A stretch of 64,000 nucleotides of DNA from Hysterangium stoloniferum. Its lineage: Eukaryota; Basidiomycota; Agaricomycetes; Hysterangiales; Hysterangiaceae. The translations under genes and the position numbers were made by a program. Every line of letters starts with the position of its first letter. The stretch's first letter is position 1. Of the stretch, positions 32,672 to 45,140 are shown in pieces. The notes beneath the pieces are model-generated. The model saw only the letters and a list, made by a program, of their open reading frames with translations. It did no database searches and had not been told where the DNA came from. The stretch spans positions 62,001-126,000 of the forward strand of contig WHVD01000061.1 of NCBI GenBank assembly GCA_015178975.1. The letters run 5' to 3'.

Positions 32672-35600
32672 TTAAGCCTCAACTGCGACTTCTAACTGGG
32701 TTGCCCCGTCCACCAAACTACTAGGAGGTGCGACGAATAACTAAAAAGCCACTCTCAGTAAACCAAGTCCAACACAACCTAGAACAAACATACCCTTTCT
32801 TTGATACCTCCAGCTCGTGGCAACCTTGTCGCTCCTTGACTTAGCCACGCGTCCACTTCGGCTGCGGCACCACGTCCTTCACTGAAAGTACAAGCTGTCA
32901 ATTTGAATAGTTGAGAATCTGACATGTACCCACTTGATACCCCACACGATAAGAGATTGGCCACGGCGACAGTCACCAGCTGCGAAAACGCCGTCCAGGT
33001 TCGTGGAATACTTCTATTCGACAGATGAGTATATAATGCTGAACATGTAACTCGGGACACTATACCTTGGAGGGAGTCTGGACGTTCGACCGACCGTCTT
33101 GTTTAATACCAAGGCTCTTGAGAAGCTCGTTTTGAGGTCCCAAGAAGCCCAGAGCTAAAAAGACGAGCTGGGCTGGGAAAAACTTCTCAGAACCCGGGAC
33201 CTCCTCCATCTTCCATCGACCACCACTGTCTTTGGTCCACTCAACCCGGACTAAAACAAAGTCAGATAAATACGGTGAGGGGGTTAAAATTAGGCGACTT
33301 GCCCGTGTTCAGTCCCGTCAGTTTACCATCTTCATCGATTACGAAATCCTTTGTGGATATGCAATACTCACGTGGGTCTTATTCATTACGTTAGTTACTG
33401 CTCATATACACACATAAAAGACAAGATACCATTTCCGAAATGAGCGGCAACCTCTGTATGACCATAGTCCGTACGGAAGATTCTAAAGATATGGTTTAGT
33501 TTGTATTGCCAACAAAACTTAACTAGGGCTCGCCTTGGCCACTGCGGCCAGGGGTTGTCACGTCCCCTGGCAGCTGGGGGCTGGGGTAAAAGTTCAAAGT
33601 TGGTGACAGACTTCGCTCCATGACGCATCGCCGTTCCAATGCAATCATTCCCGGTATCGCCACCGCCAATGACAATGACGTCCTTGCCTCTGGCATTGAT
33701 ATAATTTCCATTCTCTAACTCGGAATCTAGGAGAGATGCCGTGTTGAGCTGTAGAAGAATTTGTTTAATGATATAGGTAACAGGATCATTACACTATGTG
33801 TCGATTACCTGAAGGAACTCCATGGCAAAGTGTATGCCGTCTGCCTCTCGGTTGGGTATTTTCAAGTCACGAGGCCAAGTAGCACCAGTACAAATAACCA
33901 CAGCGTCGTTGGCATTCCGGATAATTTGGGCGTCGACATCGACACCAACATTAGAATTGGCGATAAAAGTCTATGGGACTGTTAGTATTTGAAACAAAAA
34001 TAATAATCCCGACTTGCAATGCCTTCCGCCGCCATCAACTCAAGGCGCCTTTGGACAACAGCTTTATCGAGCTTCATGCTAACCCATTATTCACGTCATG
34101 ATCAAAGTACACTGAAGTCAATACTGTTACGCACTTAGGAATCCCATACATAAGCAATCCACCCATACGATCATTTCGGTCATACACGGTCACGATATGA
34201 CCAGCTTTATTCAGTTGGTCTGCACATGCCAGACCAGCGGGACCAGAGCCAATAACGGCAATCTTTTTCCCGGTCCTGAATTGCGGTGGGTTTGGCGCCA
34301 TCCAACCCATTTCAAAGCCCTAATGAGTCTTTTAGTCAATAAAAAAAGTTATTGCAGAGTTCAAAGTACCTTATCGATAATAGCACACTCAATGCTTTTG
34401 ATCCCGACAGGCTGCTCGTTGATTCCCAGCACACAAGCACCTTCACAAGGTGCAGGACAAACACGGCCAGTGAATTCGGGGAAGTTATTCGTAAGCAGCA
34501 ATCTATTGAGTGCATCTTGCCATTGACCCTTGAATACGAGGTCATTCCATTTTGGAATAACGTTCGAAATAGGACAGCCAGTATCTGACTGACAAAAGGG
34601 AACGCCGCAATCCATGCAGCGAGCGGTTTGATACTTCAGCTCGCTCTCAGTTAGGCGATGTGAGATTTCTTTCCAGTCCTTGACACGCTTCCGGGGTGGC
34701 CGATAGGCCTCACCTAGGCGCTTGTACTTCATGAAGCCCCGGGTTTTATCCAGCTTGGCAAGTCGTTGTTTAGTAGTGGACTCGTCGACTAAAGAATCTT
34801 CCAAATCGGGAACACCGGGCTCATGGCCGTGACGTGGCTTTAACGTAGGGATATGATGGCCTGAGAGAGTCTCATGAAGAGAAGCCTTGGGATGAAGGAT
34901 GTCCTCAAGATTCTCCGAGGCAAGATCGACCTGGCTAGCTGTCCTGGAAGGTACGAGATCAATGACGTTGTGTCGCAGCTTCTCTTCCTTGGCCTTGATA
35001 TTCTCTTCGGCCAGGACACGTTTGTAATCAAGAGGCATAACGCGGACGAAAAGAGGTAGAAGATGGTGGAAGTCGTGGAGGACACGGTCCGCGACTTCAG
35101 AACTCGTGTAATGACGATGATCTTCGATGAGACCACGCAGAGCGGCTATTTCACGTGGGTCTTCTACCTTGCCTAGTTCAACCATCTCCATGTTCACTTT
35201 AGATGCAAAAGTGTGCGCAGTATCCAACACATAGGCAATTCCACCGCTCATACCAGCGGCAAAGTTCCGTCCGGTTGTCCCAAGGACAACCACCCGGCCA
35301 CCCGTCATATACTCACAGCCATGGTCACCAGTACCTTCAACAACTGCATTGGCACCCGAGTTTCGAACAGCGAAGCGTTCGGCTGCAACTCCGCGTATGA
35401 ACGCCTCGCCAGAAGTTGCGCCGTAAAGGCAAACGTTTCCGACAATGATATTCTCTTCCGCTTTGAACTTCGAGGTTTTGGGAGGGTAGACAATTAAGCG
35501 GCCGCCAGACAAGCCTTTACCCACATAATCATTTGCATCTCCTTCTAGTTCGATAGTGATACCGGAAGCAAGGAATGCGCCACAAGACTGCCCAGCGGAG

Positions 35601-38600
35601 CCCCGCATGCAGATATGGATAGTATCCTTAGGCAGACCCTCTTCACCGTACAATTTCGAAACCCTGTACGATAAGCTGGTACCCAAGGCTCGATCAGTAT
35701 TGACCACATCGCAATCGATGTGTACGGGTAACCCTTTGGTCAAAGCAGGCTCAGACTCGTCTATGAACTTGTTATCCAGACGAATATAGAGTTTGTGATC
35801 CTGTGAACGAACGCGATAGGTAGCAGCACCGGGACGCATCTCCCAAGCAGGCTTAAGAACGGGTGACAAGTCGAGATATTGACTCTTTGGAGTGCGGAGC
35901 GTCTCATTAACTCTAAGCATGTCCGCACGACCAACCATTTCATTGATTGTCCGGAAACCGAGTTTAGCCATAATACCACGTAATTCTTCCGCCACGTAAT
36001 AGAAGAAGTTAATGACTTGCTCTGGTTGACCAGCGAATTTTGCGCGCAATTGCGGGTCCTGAGTTGCAATGCCGACGGGACATGTGTTCACTGCAAGCAG
36101 CCTTCAGCACCTGAGTTACTCAAAATAACATATACATACAATGACATTTGCGCATCATGATGCAACCCATGGCAATCAAAGGTGTCGTGGCAAAACCCCA
36201 CTCTTCAGCACCAAGAAGACAGGCAATTGCAACATCACGACCAGTACGAATTTGACCGTCGGTCTGCACTGTTACGCGGCCTCTCAGATCATTCAGAACA
36301 AGGGTCTGGTGAGTCTCGGCAAGACCCAGTTCCCAAGGTAAACCAGCATATTTGATACCTGTCCACCGCGATGCGCCTGTCCCGCCGTCGTGTCCCGAAA
36401 TCAACACGTGGTCTGCTTTGGCTTTGACGACACCACTAGCAACAATGCCTACACCTACTTCAGATACCAGTTTAACAGAAACTCGGGATCGGGGATTAGA
36501 ACATTTCAAGTCGTAAATGAGCTGCTTCAAATCCTCGATGGAATAAATGTCGTGGTGAGGAGGGGGAGAAATGAGACCCACTCCTGCCGTCGAATGCCGA
36601 GTGCGAGCAATAGATCCTGAAACCTTATGGCCGGGAAGCTCACCGCCCTCCCCTGGTTTAGCACCTTGTGCCATCTTAATTTGCAGCTCGTCCGCATCGG
36701 CTAGATAGTTTGAAGTCACCCCGAATCGACCAGAAGCAACCTGTTTAATAGCAGAACGCATGGTATCGCCATTCGGAAGGACGGACGAGCGTTCTGCATC
36801 TTCACCTCCTTCACCCGTATTGGATTTGCCGCCAAGGCGGTTCATAGCGACTGCCAGAGTAGAGTGCGCTTCCATAGAAATTGACCCGTAGGACATCGCG
36901 CCAGTTACAAAACGCCGTACAATTTCGTTCCAAGGTTCTACTTGCTCGATCGGGATAGGCGAGGTAGTTTCGAATTTGAAGTCCAATAACCCCCGCAAGG
37001 TTACGCTCTTGATTTGCTCGAACGCGTTTCGGGAATACGCGTCATATGCTGACTGATTCTTCTCGCGCACAGCGTCTTGTAAATGAGCAATGCCGACAGG
37101 ATCATTAACGTGTGCCTCGCCGCCATCACGCCAATGGTATTCGCCAGATTCCGGCATACCAGGGGGCAGGATAGTCTCGCGGGACGGCCATCCACGCTCA
37201 TGATGCTCAAAGGCGTCCATCGCCAAGAGCTCAAAAGTTGCACCCTGCACACGGCTGGCCGTTCCAGTGAAGCACTTGTCAACAACATCATTGTGCAACC
37301 CAAGGGCCTCGAAGATCTGGGCACCTTTGTATGACTGCAAAGTGGAGATACCCATTTTGCTCATAACCTTCAGGATACCATCATCGGTCGCTTTACGGTA
37401 GTTTTTCATTAGCTTAGGCACATCGTAATCTCCTTTGACCCTAGAGAAAGAATTAGAATTGATCTACGTGGTTATAGTTGGGAAAAGCTCACAGTCCTTC
37501 TCTAATGACTTTATGTATCACTTCCATCACCAGATACGGGCAGACACCATCAGCACCATAACCAACAAGAACGCAGAGATGGTGCACTTCACGTGCCTCG
37601 CCTGTTTCCACCAGGAGTGCCACACGAGCACGCTTCTTTTGGAGGACAAGATAGTGGTGTACCCCACCACAAGCCACAAGCGCAGAAAGGGCGACGCGAT
37701 CCGGCCCAATATTACGGTCAGAAAGTATAATAGCTTTGATTCCATCGTCAATCGCTTGTTGAGCCTCGGCACATACTCTATCTAGAGCGCGCCTGTAACC
37801 GGGTAAGCCCTCTACTTTAGGAAAAGTAATATCAATCGTTCGAGAGCCCCATGAGGAGTAGGCCAACTTCAAATTTTTGAGAGAGTTCATCTCTTCAATC
37901 GTCAAGACGGGTGAAGGGAGCAAAATGCGGTGGCACTGCTCAGGTTTCATCTCAAGAAGGTTGCCTTCTGGACCTACGTACGCTTCCAGTGACATGACAA
38001 TACTCTCGCGTATGGGGTCAATCGGTGGGTTTGTGACCTGCGCGAATAATTGTCGGAAGTAATCATACACAACACGGGGTTGTGCCGTCATACATGCCAA
38101 AGGCGCGTCATTTCCCATCGACCCCAGAGCTTCCTTTCCGTCTGTTACCATGGGGAGCATGAGTAAATTGAGCTGTTCGACAGTATATCCAAACGCTAAT
38201 AGAACCGGATCAGTGCTTAAAGTGGTGTCATCAATTACTGGATCAACGTTCTTGGTGCGCCGAACACGCTTGACAATGTTAGGCATAAGAAGCATGTTAT
38301 TTTCTAACCAAGAGGCAAAGTTTTGCTTGCGGGCGGTGGTGAGCTTGAGTTCTCTATCATCTACAATGCGTCCTTCGACTGTATCAACCAGTAGCATACG
38401 CCCCGGCTTCAGACGACCTTTCTGGACGACCTTTTCCGGTTCGATGTAGAGAGCACCAACCTCGGAGGCGCAAACCATGATGTCTTCATTTGTGACGATA
38501 AACCTACAGGGACGCAGACCATTGCGATCTAGATTAGCACCACAGAAGCGTCCATCGCTAAAAGTGAACAAAGCAGGACCGTCCCAAGGTTCCTGAAGGC

Positions 38601-39946
38601 AAGCCGCCCAGTTGTAAAAGGCTGCCTTCTCGGGTTCCATATGATCGTTGCCTTGCCATGCTTCTGGGATGAGCATCATAATAGCTTCTGGAAGGGTCAC
38701 TACGCCGTTAACGACTAGCAGCTCAAGAACATTATCAAATGCTGCCGAATCAGAGCCACCACGCTCTATGATTGGATAAAGTAAATCCAATTCGCTACCG
38801 AAGTGCGTAGACTGGAGCACACCCTCACGGGCACGCATCCAATTCTTGTTGCCGCGAACCGTGTTAATCTCACCTAAAATCGGATGTACCAATGATCAGT
38901 GAACTTGCGAAGCTTCGACCGATGCAACAATAAACACCATTATGGGCAGCCCATCGCATAGGCTGTGCTCTATCCCAACTGGGAAAGGTATTCGTGGAGA
39001 ATCGAGAATGCACAAGGGCAAAATGTGCCGAATACAACACGTGGTTGAGGTCGTGGTAATAATTATAAACTTGAGGGGGTGAAAGCTGACCCTTGTATAT
39101 GATGTTTTTGTTTGACAGCGAGCAAACATAAAACCATTTTGCGAGAGAACTTTATGAGACAAAGGACAAGGGCGGAGCAACTTTCAGCACACAGATTTTC
39201 AAGAGCTCAAATGTAATGAGATCCACAAACATGGTATGTGTAGCGTGCTTCCGGAGGACATATAACTGTCTCTCGAAATGTTTCATGTCAAACGCACTCT
39301 CCTGGGAGCGGGATCCGTCCCCGTAGTTGGATCGCAGTACAACAAATGGTTGATAGATCGCAGGTTCTTTGCTTTTGGATGCAGGACCGAGAATTGTACC
39401 ATCAGTGGGAACATGTCTCCAGCCGAGAACACGAAGACCGAGATCAAGTGCAATTTTGGTGAACGCGGCTTGTTGAGAATGCACCATTGCCTGGTCGTTG
39501 GGGTTAAAAAATACGTTACCAACTGCGTACTTGCCAGGGTCAGGCAGTATGCAGCCCAAATCTCTCTCAGCTTCACGCTTGAAAAAGTCGTGAGGAATGC
39601 CGGTCATTACGCCAGCACCATCGCCATCTCTACTGTCCGCACCAGTAGCTCCACGATGCGTCATAGCACAGAGAAGTTGACGAGCATCAGAAACGATCTT
39701 ATGACTGGGGACACCTTTAATTTGACAAATAAAACCTACACCACAGGAGTCACGGTCGTTTTCATTGTTATACAAACCCTGTGAAGCAGGAAGTGAGCCT
39801 GCCCATGATTCAGGATCACGCTTTACGACGTCAAAGCCATTGTTGAAATCATTGGCGAGGGGATCCTTCGGCTGGGCCTCAGATAAGAAACCGGATTCAG
39901 TGTTGTTATCACTGATGGTTGACTTGATCTGCATCGGCATCGGCAT
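32672..39946 (-). CDS. GLT1: Glutamate synthase [NADH] (GOGAT)
   Basis: Predicted 2167 residues from 15 exons: 39231-39946, 38938-39149, 37493-38873, 36140-37440, 34370-36090, 34135-34319, 34018-34078, 33809-33970, 33534-33748, 33430-33482, 33303-33377, 33066-33250, 32934-33013, 32794-32881, 32672-32740. It makes two glutamates from glutamine and 2-oxoglutarate with NADH, the second half of ammonium assimilation. A propeptide of 67 residues precedes the class II glutaminase nucleophile Cys68 (RDSCGVGF). Next come the central and FMN domains, the 3Fe-4S motif [16 protein letters not shown] (split by an intron), the GXGXG-rich domain, then the fused small subunit with CMDCGVPFC and [11 protein letters not shown] iron-sulfur cysteines, the FAD motif [15 protein letters not shown] and the nucleotide motif [13 protein letters not shown]. 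Three introns (33251-33302, 33483-33533, 33971-34017) are GC-AG. All phases agree. Confidence 0.96.
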
Positions 39947-41283
39947 CTCAGAAGCACTGATGTCGACAAGATATGAGTGTTCGAAGGCAGATTAAATGGG
40001 TAGGAATCGAGGAAGACGACGATAACGAGGAAGATGGTAAGGAGAAAGAGGCACGAAAGGTCCCTGTCAACACGGACAAAACTGCGAGTCACAAACCTGT
40101 TAAGTTTTTTGAACTTTCAACTCCGCTACTTACGTTATCGTCCAAGCCAATCCAGGCACTCCAGAATACCAAAAATAAAATAATTTGAAATTGCCATTGA
40201 ATACTATTAATAATCGAGAAAAGATGGTTGGACGACCGGTGACTTCTGTCACCAGTGATTAACGGCAGAACGGCATTGCCAAGCAAATGAACCACTCGGT
40301 GTGCTGATTATAACGGGGACAAGTTATACCGAAACGGCTAGAATGTAATAAATTTTGGATGGCTGGGTTTGAATGCAACGATGTCGCCTTGTCGCCTTCG
40401 GACATCAAATAGATTGTGTGAACGAATTATGGCCTGAGAAGGTAGTAAGAGGCATAACGATTACCAATGAGAAAACTGAAACTTGATTGTCCTGTTAAAT
40501 TGTGTACTTAGATGCATGCACACATGACAACAATATTATATCAATCCTACATATTTTTCCCCGTGGCGTGCAAGAGAGCATCCAGATTGAGGCTAGCTAT
40601 ATAACGCGCCTTTTTCATACGGATTATATATATTCAATAGATCATGGGGTGACATTTGCACTAGTTACAGGTGGCAGGTGGTTTGGCCCGTGCTCGGGAG
40701 TAGAACCTTCAGCATCTAACGACCATTTGAGTATTATAGGGTCATATTCAGTTCTTGGGCGCTGAAATTCTGGGAATTGCCCGAGTCGGTGCACAACCCC
40801 TTGGCAAGTAAGTTTTAGTTGGGTTAAAGTTGTCAATGTATTTTGACCCACACCATTAAACATTTACCACCTCATGTAATTTGAAACCTATAAAGTGTTG
40901 AAATGAAATACACATGATTCTATCATGCACTTGAGTAGCAGAAGACCCTCACAATGGTGCTGTATTCACATGTAGCTATGTATATAAACCATAAAAACAA
41001 TAGAATTCTAAATAGGGGAGACAATGGAAGTATGAAAAGGGGGATAATGGAACAATAGGGCAAGGGAACAAGGAACATGAGTTTGTATGATGCTTGAAAT
41101 CCAACATAAAGCACAGAAATATTGCTATGATGGTCACTACCCACAGCACAAAATGGAAATGTATTGAAAAATGTATTTTAGGCAGTCTATGAGATATAAG
41201 TTATAATACATAATTATATCTGAATTCTGCCTGGTTGGAAATAAAGACATTCTAATAACACATTTCTGCACATACTGTGACAT
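39947..41283. other. Upstream region of GLT1 and boundary to repeats
   Basis: No gene found. It includes the GLT1 promoter (minus strand) with one GATAA at about 40020, the core bound by nitrogen GATA factors, too common to weigh. From about 40900 base composition shifts toward the AT-rich repeats. Confidence 0.35.
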
Positions 41284-42846
41284 GTTAAGATCTAAGCTAA
41301 AAGAGGGAAGGAGGGCTCTAAGTTGGGGGTCTGATGATTGGAATGAACTAATTGGGGGGCCGACAATAGAGATTGTACTAGTCAGGAGGTCCAACTCTAT
41401 AAATGTAGTAGAGCTTAGCTTCAACTTATGTGTCATGTACACTGCAGTTCTTTAGTTCAAATATTGACTTAGATTAGCCTCTCTTAGTTTTTCACCTTTT
41501 CCTCACTACTATACTCCTCAAGAATGGTCTTCAGCAAGCTGCAACCCTCAATCTCTTGACTCTTAGTAATTCAGCCCTCTGGTCGATTAAGCTAAGTGTT
41601 GACTCTTGCTCACATCATACTATCTGCTCTGTTTGAAATACCAGAGCACCCTGACAGTTTGTATGAGGGCACAACACATAAGTTGAAGCCAAGCTCCACT
41701 ACAGTTATAGAGTCGGACCTCCCAACTATGTAGTACAATCTCTATTGTCAGCCCCCCAATTAACTCATTTCCCATCATTGGCCCTCTGACTAGAGCATTC
41801 CCCCTCTCCCTGGCTTAGATCTTAACAGCACTCCACTCATCTGTTTCCCCTTTGTATAAAGTTTCTACTATGTATGTATGCTACTACTCTTCAGTTCTAA
41901 TATCAGCCTAAATTACCCCCATTTAGTCTTCAGTCTACTTACTCCCTCTCTAATACCCTCTAAAGTGTCATTGGCAAGCCATGGCTCTCTACATACCTCA
42001 TGACTCTTAGTATATGAGCTCCCCAGTTGAGTGAGCTAAGTGTTGTCTTCAGTTTATATCATACTATCTGCTCTGTTTGAAATACCAGAGCACCCCAAAC
42101 AGTTTGTAGAGGGCACAACACATACAGTAAGTTGAAGGCAAGCTCCACCCATTTGATAGAATTAGACCTCCCAACTAGTACAATCTCTATCATTGGCCCC
42201 CCAACATAGAGCCTCCTCTCACCCCTTTGCTTAGATCTTAACAACCATGGTATCACCACCTACAGTGCCATGATACTTGTGTCAATATGGTTTTCCCTCT
42301 TTGTCATCCCATTCTGTCTCTGTCCCAATGCTCTCCTATCACCCATTCAATGTGTATGTTTTATTTGCCACTCACAACCTTTAGAAGATTTGTGTTTCAT
42401 CACATTTAGTCTTAGTTTGATTCTTGTTCCTTTTCCCACTTTCTTTGACCCATCACAACTTTCCACTTCCTTCATCAGTTTTCTGATCATCCATTATACT
42501 TTTGTATAAAAACCCTATCATGTATGCTATAGTTCTTCAGTTCAAATATTGACTTAAATTACCCCTTTTGTGTTTAAGCCCTTTTGCTTGCTCTTAATAG
42601 TCTTGAAGATGTTGTTGGCAAGCTATGACTCTTATCCCCATGACCCTTCACATTTCAACCTTCCAGTTGATTCAGCTAAGTATTGTCTTCAGTCTAAAAA
42701 TCATACTACTTGCTCTTCTGAAATACTGGAGCACCCTAACAGCTCATGTGAGGGCATAACACATAAGTTGAAAAAATACCCATCAGCCCCCCAACATCAT
42801 TCCCCTTTTGTCTTTAGACTTTAGATCTTAACACATTCTCCTTGAA
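41284..42846. repeat. Cluster of partial family C LTRs
   Basis: At least four pieces. 41284-about 41440 is reversed (starts TGTTAAGATCTAAGC). Then forward pieces end at about 41826 (TTAGATCTTAACA), 42242 (TTAGATCTTAACA) and 42836 (TTTAGATCTTAACA). The forward ones carry the TATA box, the transcript-start block (CAAATATTGACTTAGATTA) and variants of the shared LTR block (41662-41695, 42109-42150, 42751-42775). The head-to-head junction near 41435 suggests rearrangement rather than separate insertions. Confidence 0.7.
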
Positions 42847-42869
42847 TATCTCTTAGCTTGGCATATCTG

Positions 42870-44098
42870 TGCATGTGGCTACTCTTTGACAGCATCCCAG
42901 AGAAGTATCATGACTTTGTGGACATCTTCAGCAAACAACATGCCAACACTTTAGCTCCTCATAGACCCTATGACCTCAAATTGACCTGGAGGATGGCACA
43001 GACTCTCCCCTTGTTCATATCTACTCTCTCTCACAATCTGAACTAGCTTCCCTTAGACAATTTATAGATGAACACCTTCATGTAGGCTTCATATGTATGC
43101 CTCCATGTCTTCTTACAGCACACCAATTTTTTTTCATTAGAAAGAAGGATGACTCATTATGCCATTGTGTAGATTTTAGAGGACTCAACAAAGTTATGAA
43201 GAAAGATAGGTACCCTCTCCCACTCATTACAGAGTGTCAGGGTATTGATATTATTTTATTTTATTTTATTTTATTTTATTATGTAGCTACAAGACAAGTA
43301 CAGGCAAAGGGGTGAGTGTGATTATGTAATCACACTGCCACCCACATGAAAAGCAATGTGGCACAGTGGCAGCATGATGCAACACATCGGTGGCATGGCC
43401 AAATGACAGCACCAATGTAAGGCTAACCACTGCCACTGTCACCATAAGGATGCCACCACCTACGCCCCAATGGACACAGTGCTTCACACTGTGTGCCCAC
43501 AGGGCCTCCTTGTGTGCTGACACTGCAAAGGCAGTCAGCACCTATGCAACTGCCAGCATGTCATGCAGACCTATACAGTGCTGGGTGGGATTACATAAGT
43601 GCCAAAGTGCAGCTATGCACTGTAGGGTGCATACATGCCATTTTTAGTGTTCTTCTCAGATTTTTCATAAATAAAAAATACTAAATAAATATTAAATAAA
43701 TAGTATAAATAGTAGAGCTGTACATACTCATTTCTTTAGTTTCAATCTTTAGTTTCAATCTCTTAGAAATCCCACTAAAACAAGTGTGATCTCCCCTGTC
43801 ATTGAGCTGTTCCCTCTTCACCTCATATTCCTATATTCTATCTTGTGTTTGGTAGCTTTGTAGTGTTGCCCTAACAGAGAGTCCACATTTATACCAAGAT
43901 TAATTTGCACCATGGTTATCATTTGGTGCAAATCACTGAAGGAGATGACTGGAAGATGGCATTATGAACACATAATGGTTCTTTTGAATAGTTGGTTATA
44001 CTGTTTGGACTCACTAATGCACCAGCAGCCTTCCAATATTTTATGAACAACATTCTCAGTGACTCCCTCAATATTTGTGTTATCATTTACCTTGATGA
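42870..44098 (+). pseudogene. Gypsy-4 reverse transcriptase fragment
   Basis: Ty3/gypsy RT: SIPEKYHDFVDIFSKQHAN from 42890, [19 protein letters not shown] at about 43150, PLPLITE up to 43234, then after LTR H the reading YTKINLHHGYHLVQ from about 43890 and VIIYLDD at 44082-44098, where LTR C1 cuts in. Several stops. Only the palm is present; no gag or integrase nearby. Confidence 0.8.
43235..43876. repeat. LTR-like insertion, family H (642 bp), in Gypsy-4
   Basis: TGTCAGGGTATTG to TTGCCCTAACA. Flanks cagag (43230-43234) and gagag (43877-43881) differ by one base. Removal rejoins the RT reading. A (TTTTA)n run is at 43250-43280. Its right end resembles that of LTR F (TTGCCCT.ACA). Reading frames on both strands at 43287-43684 are from CA-rich repeats. 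Confidence 0.7.
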
Positions 44099-44407
44099 TG
44101 TTAGGATCCTATCATTTTGGACCCCCACAACCTGGGTTTACCCTTATGACCCTCCAGCACTCCACTATCAGTATCCCCAACCAGTGTCACCTCCTGACAG
44201 AAGTGTCTTGGTAGATTACCTTTTTAGTCATCCCATCCTGTCTCTGTCCTGATACTCTCCCATCACTCATTCAATGTGTATGTTTTATTTGCCACCTCAC
44301 AACCTTTAGAATACTTGTGTTTCATCACATTTAGTCCTAGTTTGATCTTTGATTTTTTTCTCACTTCCTTTGACCCATCACAACTTCCCACTTCCTTGAT
44401 CAGCCTT

Positions 44408-45054
44408 GGAGGATATCTGAAAACTATTAAGTATACCAAATTCTAATATACTCTAAAGGTCATTTTGAACATCTGGGATGTGATTCAAACATAATTTGGT
44501 TTTTAAAACTTTTTGAAAGTTTTAAACTCTCTCGTATATTACAAACTAAAGAATCTTTCCAGATACGAGTAGACAATAAAAAAAATTAGTAGTTTGAAAC
44601 ACTAATACTTTTAAAAAATAGATACCTTTAGATAGTCCATTCCATGCATATGTATTACTTTGGAATGGATCTGTCAATCTGAACAGATTTCTACTTGATT
44701 CAACATACCCAGAATATATAGGTGATTTCACCCAACTAAGAAAGCCACAGGACAAAAAATTTCCAATTATATATCACATATTTTACTAGGAAATAACTAC
44801 AGTTTAGCTTTTAAAAAACAAATTAACAACAAAAGTATTAGCAAGTATTCACATAACTTGGAAAACCATATACAATAGGTTCTATTAATTGACTCTGAAT
44901 TGTTTAGGATGTAATATGGAGAATTGTTTCTTATGGTTGGTGGTTAACAATATAATGGTCTCAGAGGATACATCACTATTTAAAGATGGAGTTTTGTAGA
45001 AATATAAATTTTACCAGTAAACATCTGATATTATAATGATTATGGACAACCTCC
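44408..45054. mobile_element. Candidate non-autonomous element (647 bp) inside LTR C1
   Basis: This AT-rich segment is absent from the other family C copies, which read CCTTCCAATCATC without interruption. It starts GGAGGATATC and ends GACAACCTCC, so the ends share the inverted GGAGG; CTT is found on both sides (44405-44407, 45055-45057). No coding capacity. The class cannot be decided from these short ends. Confidence 0.5.
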
Positions 45055-45140
45055 CTTCCAATCATCCATTATACTTTTGTATACAAACCCTATCTTGTAT
45101 GCTATAGTTCTTTAGTTCAAATATAAACTTAGATCCCCTT

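Noticed and set aside
33483..33533. Frameshift in GLT1 near WPQWPR
   Set aside because: A GC-AG intron of normal size restores the conserved protein exactly, and the total coding length is a multiple of three.
36120..36139. Separate gene start inside GLT1 at each long open frame
   Set aside because: The long frames (34361-36091, 36120-37421, 37489-38892, 39152-39946) are consecutive exons of one protein with conserved joints.
39150..39230. Second gene or break between the first two GLT1 exons
   Set aside because: An 81-bp GT-AG intron joins KHATHTI to [16 protein letters not shown], as expected for glutamate synthase.
43287..43684. Overlapping frames on both strands in a CA-rich stretch
   Set aside because: They lie inside LTR H, which is bounded by near-matching target duplications and interrupts a reverse transcriptase.
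42870..44098. Possible active reverse transcriptase gene
   Set aside because: Stops, an LTR insertion and truncation at YLDD show a fragment only.
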